Shown here: piece by piece, positions 38,833-48,435 of the stretch
Numbering within the stretch: the first letter of the stretch is position 1
Layout: each line of letters opens with the position of its first letter
DNA from: Candidatus Babelota bacterium
GTDB lineage: Bacteria; Babelota; Babeliae; Babelales; JAUPTZ01
Reading direction: 5' to 3'
Length of the DNA: 64,000 nucleotides
Assembly: GCA_030917815.1 (NCBI GenBank)
Contig: JAUPTZ010000009.1
Coordinates: forward strand, 1-64,000
The notes under the pieces: generated by a model
What the model saw: only the letters and a program-made list of their open reading frames with translations
What the model was told of the DNA's origin: nothing
Databases searched by the model: none
Made by a program: the position numbers and the translations under genes

Positions 38833-39874
38833 AAAAAGCCAACTTCTACTCGGACTCGTATGTGTTGTAGGGTCGACCTTCGCTCAGGCCCCTGAATGGG
38901 TCGTAATGGGAGTACAAAACTTCAGTTATAACATGGTCTGCTGCTTAGTCGACAACAACATTCCCTGCACCGTACTTACCCGTCCCGGCGACACGCTACT
39001 AGCCGATGCGCAACTGCCACAATCACCCCTTATTAATCGGGTTGAGGTCGACTATGCCGCATCCCAGCGCCCCGCAGCACTTGATACCGTAAGTACCGGT
39101 GCAAAATATCTTTTCCTTGATCCGGAAGATAATACGTTTGCCACTTGGCATGAAACAGTACTCACGATCACACGTAACGCACTGTATATGGCAAAAAAGA
39201 ACAAGCTGACTATCATATATCCGGCCCGTATCTATCCATTCAGTGCGGTTGATATCATTACTGAAAAATCAACGTACAATCCGAGCACTGCGCAAGGAAG
39301 AACGCTTACCAAAATTGAATATATGCTCAAATATGCGGCCGATCACCAGCAATGCAAAGTGCGCAAGATTCGCACCAGCTACGCATTCGGCCCAGCCGTG
39401 TATGATTATCTGCTAAGCTCAACCTTTAAAGATGTACCAACACTCGGACGCATGACCTGGCTCTTCCGTACCGATAAGCCTCATCAATTTTGCTATACCT
39501 ACGACATAGCACGGCTTGCGCTTCTGCTCAGTACCATTAAGCCTGAACTCTATGACTTCACGGTACATTTTAGTGGTTATACCTATCAGTCGGTGGAAGC
39601 ATTTGGGCATGCTATCTGTGCCGCTGCCGGCACCAAGCTTCACCAACGTATCGTGGGGAAATTCTTACTCTCGTTTATCTGCCTGAGTGAGCAAAATGCA
39701 GAAAGAGGCGCCGATCTAAGCGCCTACTTCGACTCACCAATACATTTAGAAGATTCAGATTTCATTACCAATCAGCTGCAGTTTCAACCAACCCCACCAG
39801 CAAAAGCATTTAAAGAAACCCTTGAATGGTTCAAGAAAAATCCAGAAACACGCAACGTCGCACCAAAGAATTAA
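38810..39874 (+). CDS. Exported Rossmann/SDR-like paralog with degenerate nucleotide-binding motif
   Basis: Paralog of upstream gene (CTVLTRPGD / CTLFVRPDS; IVHYCRLQRYG / IIYPARIYPFS); ORF-track start 38783 is TTG, ATG at 38810 (or 38816) fits the signal peptide. Confidence 0.7.
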   Translation: MLMLQLIKKSQLLLGLVCVVGSTFAQAPEWVVMGVQNFSYNMVCCLVDNNIPCTVLTRPGDTLLADAQLPQSPLINRVEVDYAASQRPAALDTVSTGAKYLFLDPEDNTFATWHETVLTITRNALYMAKKNKLTIIYPARIYPFSAVDIITEKSTYNPSTAQGRTLTKIEYMLKYAADHQQCKVRKIRTSYAFGPAVYDYLLSSTFKDVPTLGRMTWLFRTDKPHQFCYTYDIARLALLLSTIKPELYDFTVHFSGYTYQSVEAFGHAICAAAGTKLHQRIVGKFLLSFICLSEQNAERGADLSAYFDSPIHLEDSDFITNQLQFQPTPPAKAFKETLEWFKKNPETRNVAPKN

Positions 39875-40074
39875 AGCCAAAAAGCCTTCCAGGCTCGATC
39901 GCAACGATCACGCGCATCACAATACATAGCGTTAATTTGCTGACGCTGCTCCTTTGGCATTTGTTCATAATACCAACCAAATCCTATCGCTAGTAGCGCA
40001 CAAAGCGCTACTAGACGAATATTTCCAAAGAATGCAGCCAGTGCTAAGAAACCGGCAATAACTAATAGTTCCAT
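39871..40074 (-). CDS. Small membrane protein
   Basis: 67 aa, N-terminal hydrophobic segments, ATG start, fills gap upstream of the convergent gene. Confidence 0.45.
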   Translation of the reverse strand: MELLVIAGFLALAAFFGNIRLVALCALLAIGFGWYYEQMPKEQRQQINAMYCDARDRCDRAWKAFWL

Positions 40075-40086
40075 ACTATTTCTACC

Positions 40087-42546
40087 TTACTTTGCAGATT
40101 TCTTCTTAGAAGGAGACTTCTTCTCAGGCTTTGCGACATTTTTTTTCTTTTTACGCGCTACCGCTGGTTTTTTTGGCGTAGTTGCCTCCACAGAGGCCTT
40201 TTGCAAGGCATGCTCTAGCACTTCATCCATTGTTTTTACATAAATCAGCTGCGGCACGTTATCGATCTCGCCGAGAAATTCCTTGATATCAAGCTCATTT
40301 TCTTTAGGCACAATAATAGTATGCATGCCTATACGAATGGCAGCTAATATCTTCTCACGCAATCCGCCAACCGCAAGAACTCGCCCACGAAGGGTTACCT
40401 CACCGGTCATCGCAACGCCGGCCTTTACCGGGCGCCCCGTGAAAGCCGAAGCTAAAGCGGTTGCAATAACGATACCTGCCGATGGGCCATCCTTAGGAAT
40501 TGCTCCCTCAGGAAAATGAATGTGAACATCGTTTTCCGCAAAGGTACGAGCCGCTATCTTCAGCTCTTTTGCGCGAGAACGAACATAACTCATAGCGGCC
40601 TGTGCCGACTCTTGCATTACTTCACCCAATTGGCCAGTTAAGGTTAATCCACCCTTGCCCTTAAGTACCGTAATTTCAATATCAAGCACGTCGCCACCAA
40701 CTTCGGTCCAGGCAAGACCGGTAGCAAGACCAACGGAATCTTCAAGCTTTTTAAGCTCCACGCGATGTTTTGCCGGGCCAAACCACAGCTCAACCAGCTC
40801 GGAAGTAATCGTTACTTCCGTCACCTTTTTGGCTGAAAGAATTTCTTGAATGCTCTTGCGCAATACCTTTGCGAGCACACGGTCTAACTGACGCACCCCG
40901 GCCTCACGAGTATACCCTTCAATCAACGCAGAAAGAATCTCATCAGATATCACCACCTGATCGCCAGTCAATGCATGTTCCTTCAAAAGCTTTGGCAACA
41001 AGAAATCCCGTGCAATACCAAGCTTTTCAGGCAACGTGTACCCAGACAACTGAATCACTTCCATACGATCAAGTAATGGATAGGGAATCGCATCTACCAC
41101 GTTTGCGGTGGTAATAAACATAACATCGGAGAGATCGTAATCAATCTCAAGGAAATGATCGACAAATGCCTTGTTTTGCTCAGGATCTAACACCTCAAGT
41201 AAGGCCGATGATGGATCACCACGAAAGTCCATCGACATTTTATCGATCTCATCAAGCACAATAACCGGATTCGTCACTTTAGCTTTACGCATTGCTTGTA
41301 TAATTTTACCCGGCAATGCACCAATGTAGGTACGGCGATGGCCACGAATTTCGGCCTCATCACGCATACCGCCGAGAGAAATACGAATCATAATGCGACC
41401 CAAGGCTTTTGCAATAGCAGCAGCCAATGATGTTTTACCAACACCGGGTGGCCCAGCCAAGCAAATAATAGGTGATTTCGTTAGTTTATCCTTGGCAAAT
41501 TTCTTCGCCGCCAAGAACTCAATGATCCGTTCTTTAACTTTCAGCATGCGCGCATGTGATTCATCAAGCAAATGACGAGCCTGCTCAAGCGTTACCATAT
41601 CTTTGCTTTTGCTTTTCCACGGCAAGCTCACGAGCCATTCAACATAGTTTCGGCTTACCGAAGCTTCAGGCGACATAGGCTGCATTTGCTCCAAACGACG
41701 ACACTCGGTCTCAACCTTTTCAGCTGCTTCTGCCGGCATTTTCGCTTTTTTAGCCTGTTCGCGAATTTTATTAATCTCTTGTTGCTGATCGTCCCGACCC
41801 AACTCACGTTGAATAGCACGAATTTGCTCGTTCAGATAATAATCTTTCTGATGCTTCTCAACTTGGTCTTGAACTCGCTGACGAATATTACGCTCAGCTT
41901 TCAGAATCTCAACCTCATCTTGCAACAAGGAACTGAGCTTTAACGCCCGTTTCTTAAGTGGTACCGTCTCTAAAATTTTCTGACGATCTTTCACGAGCAG
42001 ACTCGTCATCTGCACCGTAATACTATCGATCAAATAATCAATGTCATCTTCCATGCCAGCAAGCGCAGTTAATACCTCGCTCGAAGCTTTTTCATTGAGT
42101 TGTGTGTACTCTTTAAAGAATTGCAGAAGGCTTCGCCCCATCGCTTTTTCTTCAAGTTTATTGCGCAACGGCTTTGGAAGCAGATCCTGTGCATTAACAC
42201 ACATATATTCTTCGGTATCTACAAATCCAACAACTTCGCTACGACTTACGCCCTCAATGAGGATACGCAATGTACTGTTTTGCATCCTGCCTACCTGGAG
42301 GATAATAGCCCGTGTTCCAAAGTGATAGATATCGTCCTTCGTCGGCAATTCAATATCGGACGATTTTTGGGCAACCACAAACACCTCACGGTTCCCGCGC
42401 AACGCGGCCTCAACCGCTTTAATAGAAACATCTCGACCGACAACAACCGGAATTACACTCTTTGGCAGCGCAACTACATTTTTGAGCGGCAGAACCGGCA
42501 GGAAGTGTACTTCACCTTTTTTAAAAGCATCTGTCATAATGTGCAC
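40087..42546 (-). CDS. lon: ATP-dependent protease Lon
   Basis: GPPGVGKTSLAAAIAKALGR, GHRRTYIGALPGKIIQ, catalytic PKDGPSAGIVIATALAS; Lys-rich C-terminal tail. Confidence 0.97.
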   Translation of the reverse strand: MHIMTDAFKKGEVHFLPVLPLKNVVALPKSVIPVVVGRDVSIKAVEAALRGNREVFVVAQKSSDIELPTKDDIYHFGTRAIILQVGRMQNSTLRILIEGVSRSEVVGFVDTEEYMCVNAQDLLPKPLRNKLEEKAMGRSLLQFFKEYTQLNEKASSEVLTALAGMEDDIDYLIDSITVQMTSLLVKDRQKILETVPLKKRALKLSSLLQDEVEILKAERNIRQRVQDQVEKHQKDYYLNEQIRAIQRELGRDDQQQEINKIREQAKKAKMPAEAAEKVETECRRLEQMQPMSPEASVSRNYVEWLVSLPWKSKSKDMVTLEQARHLLDESHARMLKVKERIIEFLAAKKFAKDKLTKSPIICLAGPPGVGKTSLAAAIAKALGRIMIRISLGGMRDEAEIRGHRRTYIGALPGKIIQAMRKAKVTNPVIVLDEIDKMSMDFRGDPSSALLEVLDPEQNKAFVDHFLEIDYDLSDVMFITTANVVDAIPYPLLDRMEVIQLSGYTLPEKLGIARDFLLPKLLKEHALTGDQVVISDEILSALIEGYTREAGVRQLDRVLAKVLRKSIQEILSAKKVTEVTITSELVELWFGPAKHRVELKKLEDSVGLATGLAWTEVGGDVLDIEITVLKGKGGLTLTGQLGEVMQESAQAAMSYVRSRAKELKIAARTFAENDVHIHFPEGAIPKDGPSAGIVIATALASAFTGRPVKAGVAMTGEVTLRGRVLAVGGLREKILAAIRIGMHTIIVPKENELDIKEFLGEIDNVPQLIYVKTMDEVLEHALQKASVEATTPKKPAVARKKKKNVAKPEKKSPSKKKSAK

Positions 42547-42643
42547 ACTTTTTTTGGGATTAAAATTAAAGTACTACTGCAAAAACAGCCCCCAATCTAC
42601 TGTAAAAGCTCTCTTCATGCAAGGCCTTGACACATTCGGCCGA

Positions 42644-42671
42644 TTGACTATTTCTTTTGCACCTCTATACT
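42644..42671 (+). promoter_or_regulatory. Candidate promoter of the nucleotide translocase
   Basis: TTGACT (42644-42649), 16-nt spacer, TATACT (42666-42671). Confidence 0.5.
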
Positions 42672-42733
42672 CTAGCCAACGTATCTCACCTTCAAAAAAC
42701 TCTTCCCCTAATCACCTCTTATAAGGACACGAT

Positions 42734-44185
42734 ATGAGTATAGGCTCGTTGTGGAGCGTTAAACCTGAATTTCGCCTTAAAGTAAGTCTTCTCGCACTAA
42801 CTTTCGCGTTTCTTACAGCAACTCAGGCGGTCTGGCGCTCTCTCAAGGTGTCAATTTTTGCGAAAATGGTAGGTGCTGCCTACGTTCCTGATGCAAAAAT
42901 CTACTCACTCATTCTCCTCATCCCTCTTATCCTCTTTTACTCAAAATTAGTCGACGTTTTGCGTCGCCATCAGCTTATGTACGTTTTTACCATTACGCAC
43001 AGCCTTGGTGGATTTCTCTTTGCCTACTTACTTGCGCACCCCACGCTGGGCATCGCCAACACAGTTCCGAGCAAAGACCGCTGGGTTGGCTGGGCGCTCT
43101 ACTTCTTTTTTGAAAGCTTTTCTGCCTTTCTATCGACCTCATTTTGGTCGTTTGCCAACTCGGTAAACAAACCCAAAGACGCCAAAAACTTCTATGGCCT
43201 CTTTGTAGCCGGCTCAAAAGTTGGTGGCATCCTTGCCGCCAGCAGCATGTGGCTCTTTTTAATGATTGGTATTGGGAACCTCGGCTGGGTTACCAAGTTT
43301 TTCACCGACAACGCAGTTTCTTTTTCCGATACTACATTAATTACTACGCTGCTCGCCACCGGGGCCTCATTTTTGCTGGGAGCTTCGATCTGTATCTACA
43401 GTCTCATGAAGTTTGTGCCCGGCTATCATATGCATGGCTATGAAGCGGTCTATCAAGTAGAAAAGAATAGGGAACGTGCGCCAGAGCCATTCTCACTTTA
43501 TCGCTGGCTTAAACAATCAATTGATGGGCTGCTCGTCATTGTGTCACATCCTTACGTTCTGGGCATCTTCAGCCTCTCCCTCTTCTACGATACCATCATG
43601 ACTATCATTGATTTCTACGTAATGACCGCGGCCGATGAGGCTAACGGCACCGTTGCTAAACTGACCATTTATTATGCCGCCTACTTCCTTACTATGCATG
43701 TGTGCGGCTTCTTTATCTCATTTTTTGTCACCACCCCGCTACAACGTATATTTAGCAATCGCACCATGCTGCTTATGTTCCCGGCATTTTGTATGGCGGC
43801 CGTCATTGCAGTCTTCTTCTTTCCATCGGCCGAGACACTCTTCCTCGTAGCAGCACTCCTTCGAGGAGCTAACTATGGTCTCAACCACCCAATCCGCGAG
43901 ATGCTTTACATTCCAACCACCAAAGAAATAAAGTTCAAAAGCAAGGCCTGGACCGATGCCTTTGGTACCCGTATAGCCAAAGCCAGTGGCTCATTGTTCT
44001 ATAAGAATGTTAGCTCCTATTCGCCGGCATTCAGCCACTTGGTTAGCAACAGTTTCATGCTCTCTATCACCTCGGTTTGGCTCGTTGTTTCTTACTTTCT
44101 TGGCCGCACATTGCAAAAAGCACTGGATACGCAGTCGGTTATTGGAAACGAATCGACACTACTCGATGATAAGCCTGAAGTTTAG
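42734..44185 (+). CDS. Tlc/NTT family ATP/ADP (nucleotide) translocase
   Basis: ~12 TM; KVSIFAKMVGAAYVPDAKIYSLILLIPLILFYSKLVD, GWALYFFFESFSAFLSTSFWSFANS, GLFVAGSKVGGI, LRGANYGLNHPIREMLYIPTTKEIKFKSKAWTDAFGTRIAKASGS. Confidence 0.92.
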   Translation: MSIGSLWSVKPEFRLKVSLLALTFAFLTATQAVWRSLKVSIFAKMVGAAYVPDAKIYSLILLIPLILFYSKLVDVLRRHQLMYVFTITHSLGGFLFAYLLAHPTLGIANTVPSKDRWVGWALYFFFESFSAFLSTSFWSFANSVNKPKDAKNFYGLFVAGSKVGGILAASSMWLFLMIGIGNLGWVTKFFTDNAVSFSDTTLITTLLATGASFLLGASICIYSLMKFVPGYHMHGYEAVYQVEKNRERAPEPFSLYRWLKQSIDGLLVIVSHPYVLGIFSLSLFYDTIMTIIDFYVMTAADEANGTVAKLTIYYAAYFLTMHVCGFFISFFVTTPLQRIFSNRTMLLMFPAFCMAAVIAVFFFPSAETLFLVAALLRGANYGLNHPIREMLYIPTTKEIKFKSKAWTDAFGTRIAKASGSLFYKNVSSYSPAFSHLVSNSFMLSITSVWLVVSYFLGRTLQKALDTQSVIGNESTLLDDKPEV

Positions 44186-44364
44186 CCGCTTTATCGGACT
44201 TGCGATTTTTCCTATTTTCGCTATAATTACCGGCTCGTCAATGCGCAGTGTATTGATGGTCGTTGCAAGCGTTTTCACGCACTGGTTTGCCGGGGTGGTC
44301 ACGAGACCCAGAGAAAACGCACGATGCATAACCCTTTAATAACCAATTTCCAAAGGTAGTTTAC

Positions 44365-45393
44365 ATGTCTATGATCGATTTAAAGAAACTTGTTGAAGCA
44401 GGCGTACATTTCGGACATCACTCGTCAAAATGGCATCCAAAAATGAAGCCTTACATCTGGGGCACACGCAACAAAGTCCATTTAATTAACGTTGCTAAAA
44501 CAGCTTTCTTGCTCGATCGCGCAGAAAAGTTCCTTCAAGCGGCGGCCGCTGAAGGCAAACAAATCCTTTGGGTTGGTACTAAAAGAACCGCTCAGCCTCT
44601 TGTGCGTGCTATGGCTGAAAAGCTTGGTATGCCTTTCGTATACCATCGTTGGATTGGTGGTACATTGAGCAACTTTGAACAAGTTAAAAAAGCGGTAACC
44701 CGTTTGCTTCATCTTCGCGATGTTGTAGAAAAATCAAGCAGCCGTGGCACCAAAAAAGAATACAGTGTCATGTTGAAAGAAATTGAACGTCTTGAAAAAA
44801 ACATTGGTGGTATCGCAACCATGAACGGTTTGCCAGCAGCTATTGTTGTTGTTGACGCCAAGAAAGAACGAGCCGTTATTAAAGAAGCAAACAACGTCGG
44901 CATTCCGGTTGTCTGTTTGGTTGATACAAATACCGATCCATCAGGCGTTTCTTACTTAATCCCTGGCAATGATGACTCACCGAAGTCAATCGAAGTTATC
45001 TTTGAACAATTGGCTATCGGCATTGCAAAAGGTAAAGAAGTTGCTGACGCAGCCGCTCAAGAAGTAGCAGCAAAAGCAGCTGCTGAACGAGCAGCACGTA
45101 AAAAAGTAATGGACGACCGCAAAGCGGCCGATGACCAAAGAGCGGCTGACGCGCGTGAAGTAGCTAAAAAAGCTGCCGCTCCTCGTGTTGTAGCGCCACG
45201 TCCAATGCTCGCTCCAAAAACTGAAACTAAACTTGAAGCTCCAACGGTTGAAGCTGCTGCTGAAGCAGTCGTAGCTGAAGCGCCTAAAGCTGTAGCTAAA
45301 AAAGCTCCAGTAAAAAAGGCAGAAGTAAAAGCAGAAGAAGCTCCTAAAGCTAAAGTTGCTCCAAAAAAACCGGCTCCTAAGAAAGCTGCATAA
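44365..45393 (+). CDS. rpsB: 30S ribosomal protein S2 with long Ala/Lys-rich C-terminal extension
   Basis: LVEAGVHFGHHSSKWHPKMKPYIWGTRNKVHLIN...LVDTNTDPSGVSYLIPGNDDSPKSI; ~100-aa AEAPKAVAKKAPVKKAE tail. Confidence 0.96.
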   Translation: MSMIDLKKLVEAGVHFGHHSSKWHPKMKPYIWGTRNKVHLINVAKTAFLLDRAEKFLQAAAAEGKQILWVGTKRTAQPLVRAMAEKLGMPFVYHRWIGGTLSNFEQVKKAVTRLLHLRDVVEKSSSRGTKKEYSVMLKEIERLEKNIGGIATMNGLPAAIVVVDAKKERAVIKEANNVGIPVVCLVDTNTDPSGVSYLIPGNDDSPKSIEVIFEQLAIGIAKGKEVADAAAQEVAAKAAAERAARKKVMDDRKAADDQRAADAREVAKKAAAPRVVAPRPMLAPKTETKLEAPTVEAAAEAVVAEAPKAVAKKAPVKKAEVKAEEAPKAKVAPKKPAPKKAA

Positions 45394-45416
45394 AACTACA
45401 ACGATGTTACGCATCG

Positions 45417-45503
45417 GGAGAGATGGCTGAGCGGCTGAAGGCGCATGATTGGAAATCGTGTATACTTTAACGAGTATCGAGGGTTCGAATCCCTCTCTCT
45501 CCA
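45417..45503 (+). tRNA. tRNA-Ser (anticodon GGA); CCA encoded to 45506
   Basis: Acceptor GGAGAGA/TCTCTCC, long variable arm, T-arm GAGGGTTCGAATCCCTC, anticodon loop ATTGGAAAT. Confidence 0.95.
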
Positions 45504-45680
45504 CCAGCTTTCGCCTTTACGGCGCCGCAACCGCCGCCGCCCGTTTTTGGGCTAAGGCGCGTTACAACGTAGCTCGCAAGAGCGAAGTCGAAGATACGCC
45601 GCAAAGGGGCTCCAGCTGGCTGCCGCCGGCACTTGTGCCAAGGGAGACTGATGGAGCGCGAAGGCGCTTGTTAAAAATAA

Positions 45681-45757
45681 GGGCGATAAGAGCTCAAACT
45701 ATTTACTTTGTCAGGTTCGGAAGAAAGCAGCATGAGTAGTTTGACTTTGTATCGCCC
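45681..45757 (+). ncRNA. ffs: Signal recognition particle RNA (short, 4.5S-like)
   Basis: Domain IV GTCAGGTTCGGAAGAAAGCAGC with GGAA tetraloop; CAAACTA/TAGTTTG stem; terminal stem GGGCGATA/TATCGCCC. Confidence 0.88.
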
Positions 45758-45776
45758 TTTCTTTATGTCCCTACAG
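45723..45776 (+). repeat. Direct repeat copy 1 (3' half of SRP RNA plus downstream)
   Basis: GAAAGCAGCATGAGTAGTTTGACTTTGTATCGCCCTTTCTTTATGTCCCTACAG. Confidence 0.95.
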
Positions 45777-45934
45777 CACTAATTGGCTACCGCTACCAGC
45801 TACGGCAACAGCGAGGAACCACAATACGGTCCGTGGCTGCGCCTGTGCGGGCATGGCCCCGCATCCCTTTGGCCGTCAGCTCGCTGCGACGCGAGCGTAT
45901 CCCGAGAAGCAAGCAGCTCCTGCGCGTGCCGAGG

Positions 45935-45988
45935 GAAAGCAGCATGAGTAGTTTGACTTTGTATCGCCCTTTCTTTATGTCCCTACAG
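45935..45988 (+). repeat. Direct repeat copy 2, partial duplicate of SRP RNA 3' half
   Basis: Identical 54 nt GAAAGCAGCATGAG...CCCTACAG, lacking the 5' half of the RNA. Confidence 0.95.
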
Positions 45989-46108
45989 GTCCTGCTATGC
46001 GCCGAGGGAAAAAAAAGGGTTGCTTTACCTCTCTCTTAAGCAGTATGCTACTAATCAATAAACTGTTGGTAGTATCGCACTTTTTACCCAAAACCTAAGG
46101 TGTACCCC

Positions 46109-47212
46109 ATGACCAATCCCCGCTGGTCAATTACGTGGTTTATTTTTGCAATCATTAGTCTATCCCTCCCCTTGCAGGGAAAGGACTGGCGTACCAGTCG
46201 AACGCCATCGGTCGTAGGTGGCTTAACTACCACCGGCATTGGCCTTTATTGTCTTGCCGCCCATAAAAATTTCAAAAGCACGGAAAAAGAAGACCCTATC
46301 GCTTACGCACGCGCACGCACTATTTTCCGACGACTCTTCGCCCTCACCATTCTCTCTGGCCTAGCAACGGCCATTGTGCTGCCAAAACAGGCATCCGACT
46401 CGACAGAACGCGCCACGAATATTTCTCATCATAAAGAGCTTACCGTCAATGCACCAGCCTCGACCACAGTAATACCACACGCAAAAACCATTGAGCGCAA
46501 ACCAAATGGTGTGGCAACCCAAAGAGATCAATTGTTACATTCGGTCCGTGACGCCAATGAAAATAGGCTCACGAAAGATGGCCTGTCATTGATCACCATG
46601 ATTGGTGACGTTAATACCCCAACCCATGATGGTCGGCTGCCCCTTATCATAGCCATCAACAATGGCAATCGAGAACTTTTAAACCACTGTCTTGCTCATG
46701 ACGCCCATGTCAACGCCAGTGATGCCTCAGGATGCACACCGCTTACACAAGCGGCCGATATAAATGATCTTGATGCTATTGATCTTCTGCTTGCGCGTGG
46801 TGCACAGATCAATCAAGCCGATGCGAATGGCCTTACGCCACTCTGTGCAGCACACGAACTAGCCACCGTACGCCACCTCATCGCCAAAGGTGCCGATGTT
46901 AACGCCTGTCATGCACCAGAAAGCCGCGATCCTTCAACCGCACTCAGCAAAGCGGCTGAACGAGGCCATATTCAAATGGTACACTTCTTATTAGAGAATA
47001 AGGCAACCATCGATGCGAAAACAAAAGCGCTCCTTCCCGGCCTTTTTGTTGATGCGGTTGAACATAATAAATTTGAAGCGGCCGCCTGTTTTCTTGCACA
47101 TGGCGTAGATATTAAAACACTCAATCCAAATCCTCTGGCCGCAGCGATACAATTCAAAAAACAAAGGGCTATTGCCTTCTTAGAAACTCACGGGGCTCCG
47201 GCAGTTCGTTGA
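46109..47212 (+). CDS. Exported/membrane ankyrin-repeat protein
   Basis: DGRLPLIIAINNGNRELLNHCLAHDAHVNASDASGCTPLTQAADINDLDAIDLLLARGAQINQADANGLTPL; N-terminal TM pair; ATG 46109 after TAAGG (ORF track starts at GTG 46100). Confidence 0.88.
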   Translation: MTNPRWSITWFIFAIISLSLPLQGKDWRTSRTPSVVGGLTTTGIGLYCLAAHKNFKSTEKEDPIAYARARTIFRRLFALTILSGLATAIVLPKQASDSTERATNISHHKELTVNAPASTTVIPHAKTIERKPNGVATQRDQLLHSVRDANENRLTKDGLSLITMIGDVNTPTHDGRLPLIIAINNGNRELLNHCLAHDAHVNASDASGCTPLTQAADINDLDAIDLLLARGAQINQADANGLTPLCAAHELATVRHLIAKGADVNACHAPESRDPSTALSKAAERGHIQMVHFLLENKATIDAKTKALLPGLFVDAVEHNKFEAAACFLAHGVDIKTLNPNPLAAAIQFKKQRAIAFLETHGAPAVR

Positions 47213-47272
47213 CGCTACCATCCTTAATCATTTACACTTAATTCGTAGTAAAAACAGAGGCTGGGGGGCACT

Positions 47273-48367
47273 ATGAAAAAACGTTATCTATCTACTATCT
47301 TTTTGAGCACACTTATCTGCGCTTTTCTTCAGAGCCCCGTACGCGCTCACTGGCTGCCCACAACGCTCACCGGTGCTGTTACGGTAATGGCCGGCTACGC
47401 TGCCCGCCGCTCATACAAAGTGATGAAAGAAGCGGAAAGGACCTTAAAAGCTAAAAAGGATGATCTCTGGGCACAAACCGTGCATAAAAATGCGCGTGCC
47501 ATGTTTCACAAATCGATGGCGGCCGGCGGCGTTGCCGGTATTGCAACCATCTTTTTAGCTCTGCGAAAAAAAACGGCTCCTACCGACCCGAATACTACTG
47601 ACGCAACGACCCTGACCCGAAAAACGCGACGATTAGCAGAGGCGTATGCCGGCCCCAAAGCAGATATCATTTGCACTGATGATGTCACCGCGTTTAGGCA
47701 AGATCTTGAAGCCATGCTCATAATGAATCCTCAAACATCCAAAGCAGACGAGTGCACCGCAGCATTACCGTTTGCGGTGCAAACCGGCAGTACGGAGATT
47801 ATAGATTTTTGCATGCAAAACGGGGCTGATATTAATCATCGAGATCCAATGAGCAAAAAATCTATGCTTGAAATTGCGCTGGAGAAAAAAAATGCCCCGC
47901 TCGTAGCAATATTCTTAAAGCAGTATGGCGCAATCTATGATCAACAAAAACTTGATGCTGCGCTGCCTGATCTTATCATAGAAAGCATTGCTGCCGACAA
48001 ACTACTCACTGCCTCTTGTTTGGCCAGCTACAGCAACAGCCTCAATACAGTAAGCAGTAACGGAAAGCTTCCGCTCGTAGAGGCGGTAAAGAAACGCAAC
48101 ATCGCCTTGATACACGCATTAGTTGATAACGGCGCCGATGCGACAGTCGCTGATGGATCCGGTCAATCGGCCACTAGTCTCATTGCATCAGAAGAGGTTG
48201 ATCTCTTGCTCGCTGTTTTCAACGGCTCAAGAACTCTGCCTGCACCACCAGAAGAAGATGGGGAGGGTGAGACAAAAGAACCGGTCGGCTCGCCAAAACC
48301 AAAGAGCAAGCCGGTACGACGGGGAAGAATTCACCCAAAGATGATGCGCCGAAAGGCAAAAATTTGA
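47273..48367 (+). CDS. Exported/membrane ankyrin-repeat protein
   Basis: STEIIDFCMQNGADINHRDPMSKKSMLEIALEKKNAPLVAIFLKQYGAI; signal peptide plus second TM; SD GGGGGG. Confidence 0.82.
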   Translation: MKKRYLSTIFLSTLICAFLQSPVRAHWLPTTLTGAVTVMAGYAARRSYKVMKEAERTLKAKKDDLWAQTVHKNARAMFHKSMAAGGVAGIATIFLALRKKTAPTDPNTTDATTLTRKTRRLAEAYAGPKADIICTDDVTAFRQDLEAMLIMNPQTSKADECTAALPFAVQTGSTEIIDFCMQNGADINHRDPMSKKSMLEIALEKKNAPLVAIFLKQYGAIYDQQKLDAALPDLIIESIAADKLLTASCLASYSNSLNTVSSNGKLPLVEAVKKRNIALIHALVDNGADATVADGSGQSATSLIASEEVDLLLAVFNGSRTLPAPPEEDGEGETKEPVGSPKPKSKPVRRGRIHPKMMRRKAKI

Positions 48368-48435
48368 CATACTGCACACATTTGCCTTAGTCTTTTAAAA
48401 AAATCATCTAGGTTTTAAATCAAAAAGGGCCGTCC

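Noticed and set aside
44986-45504. 172-aa antisense ORF over rpsB tail and tRNA-Ser
   Set aside because: Ser/Phe-rich mirror of the Ala/Lys-rich S2 tail, and it runs through a tRNA gene
45449-46039. Small ORFs (96 aa and 68 aa) over tRNA/SRP RNA region
   Set aside because: Overlap RNA genes and repeat sequence; no coding evidence
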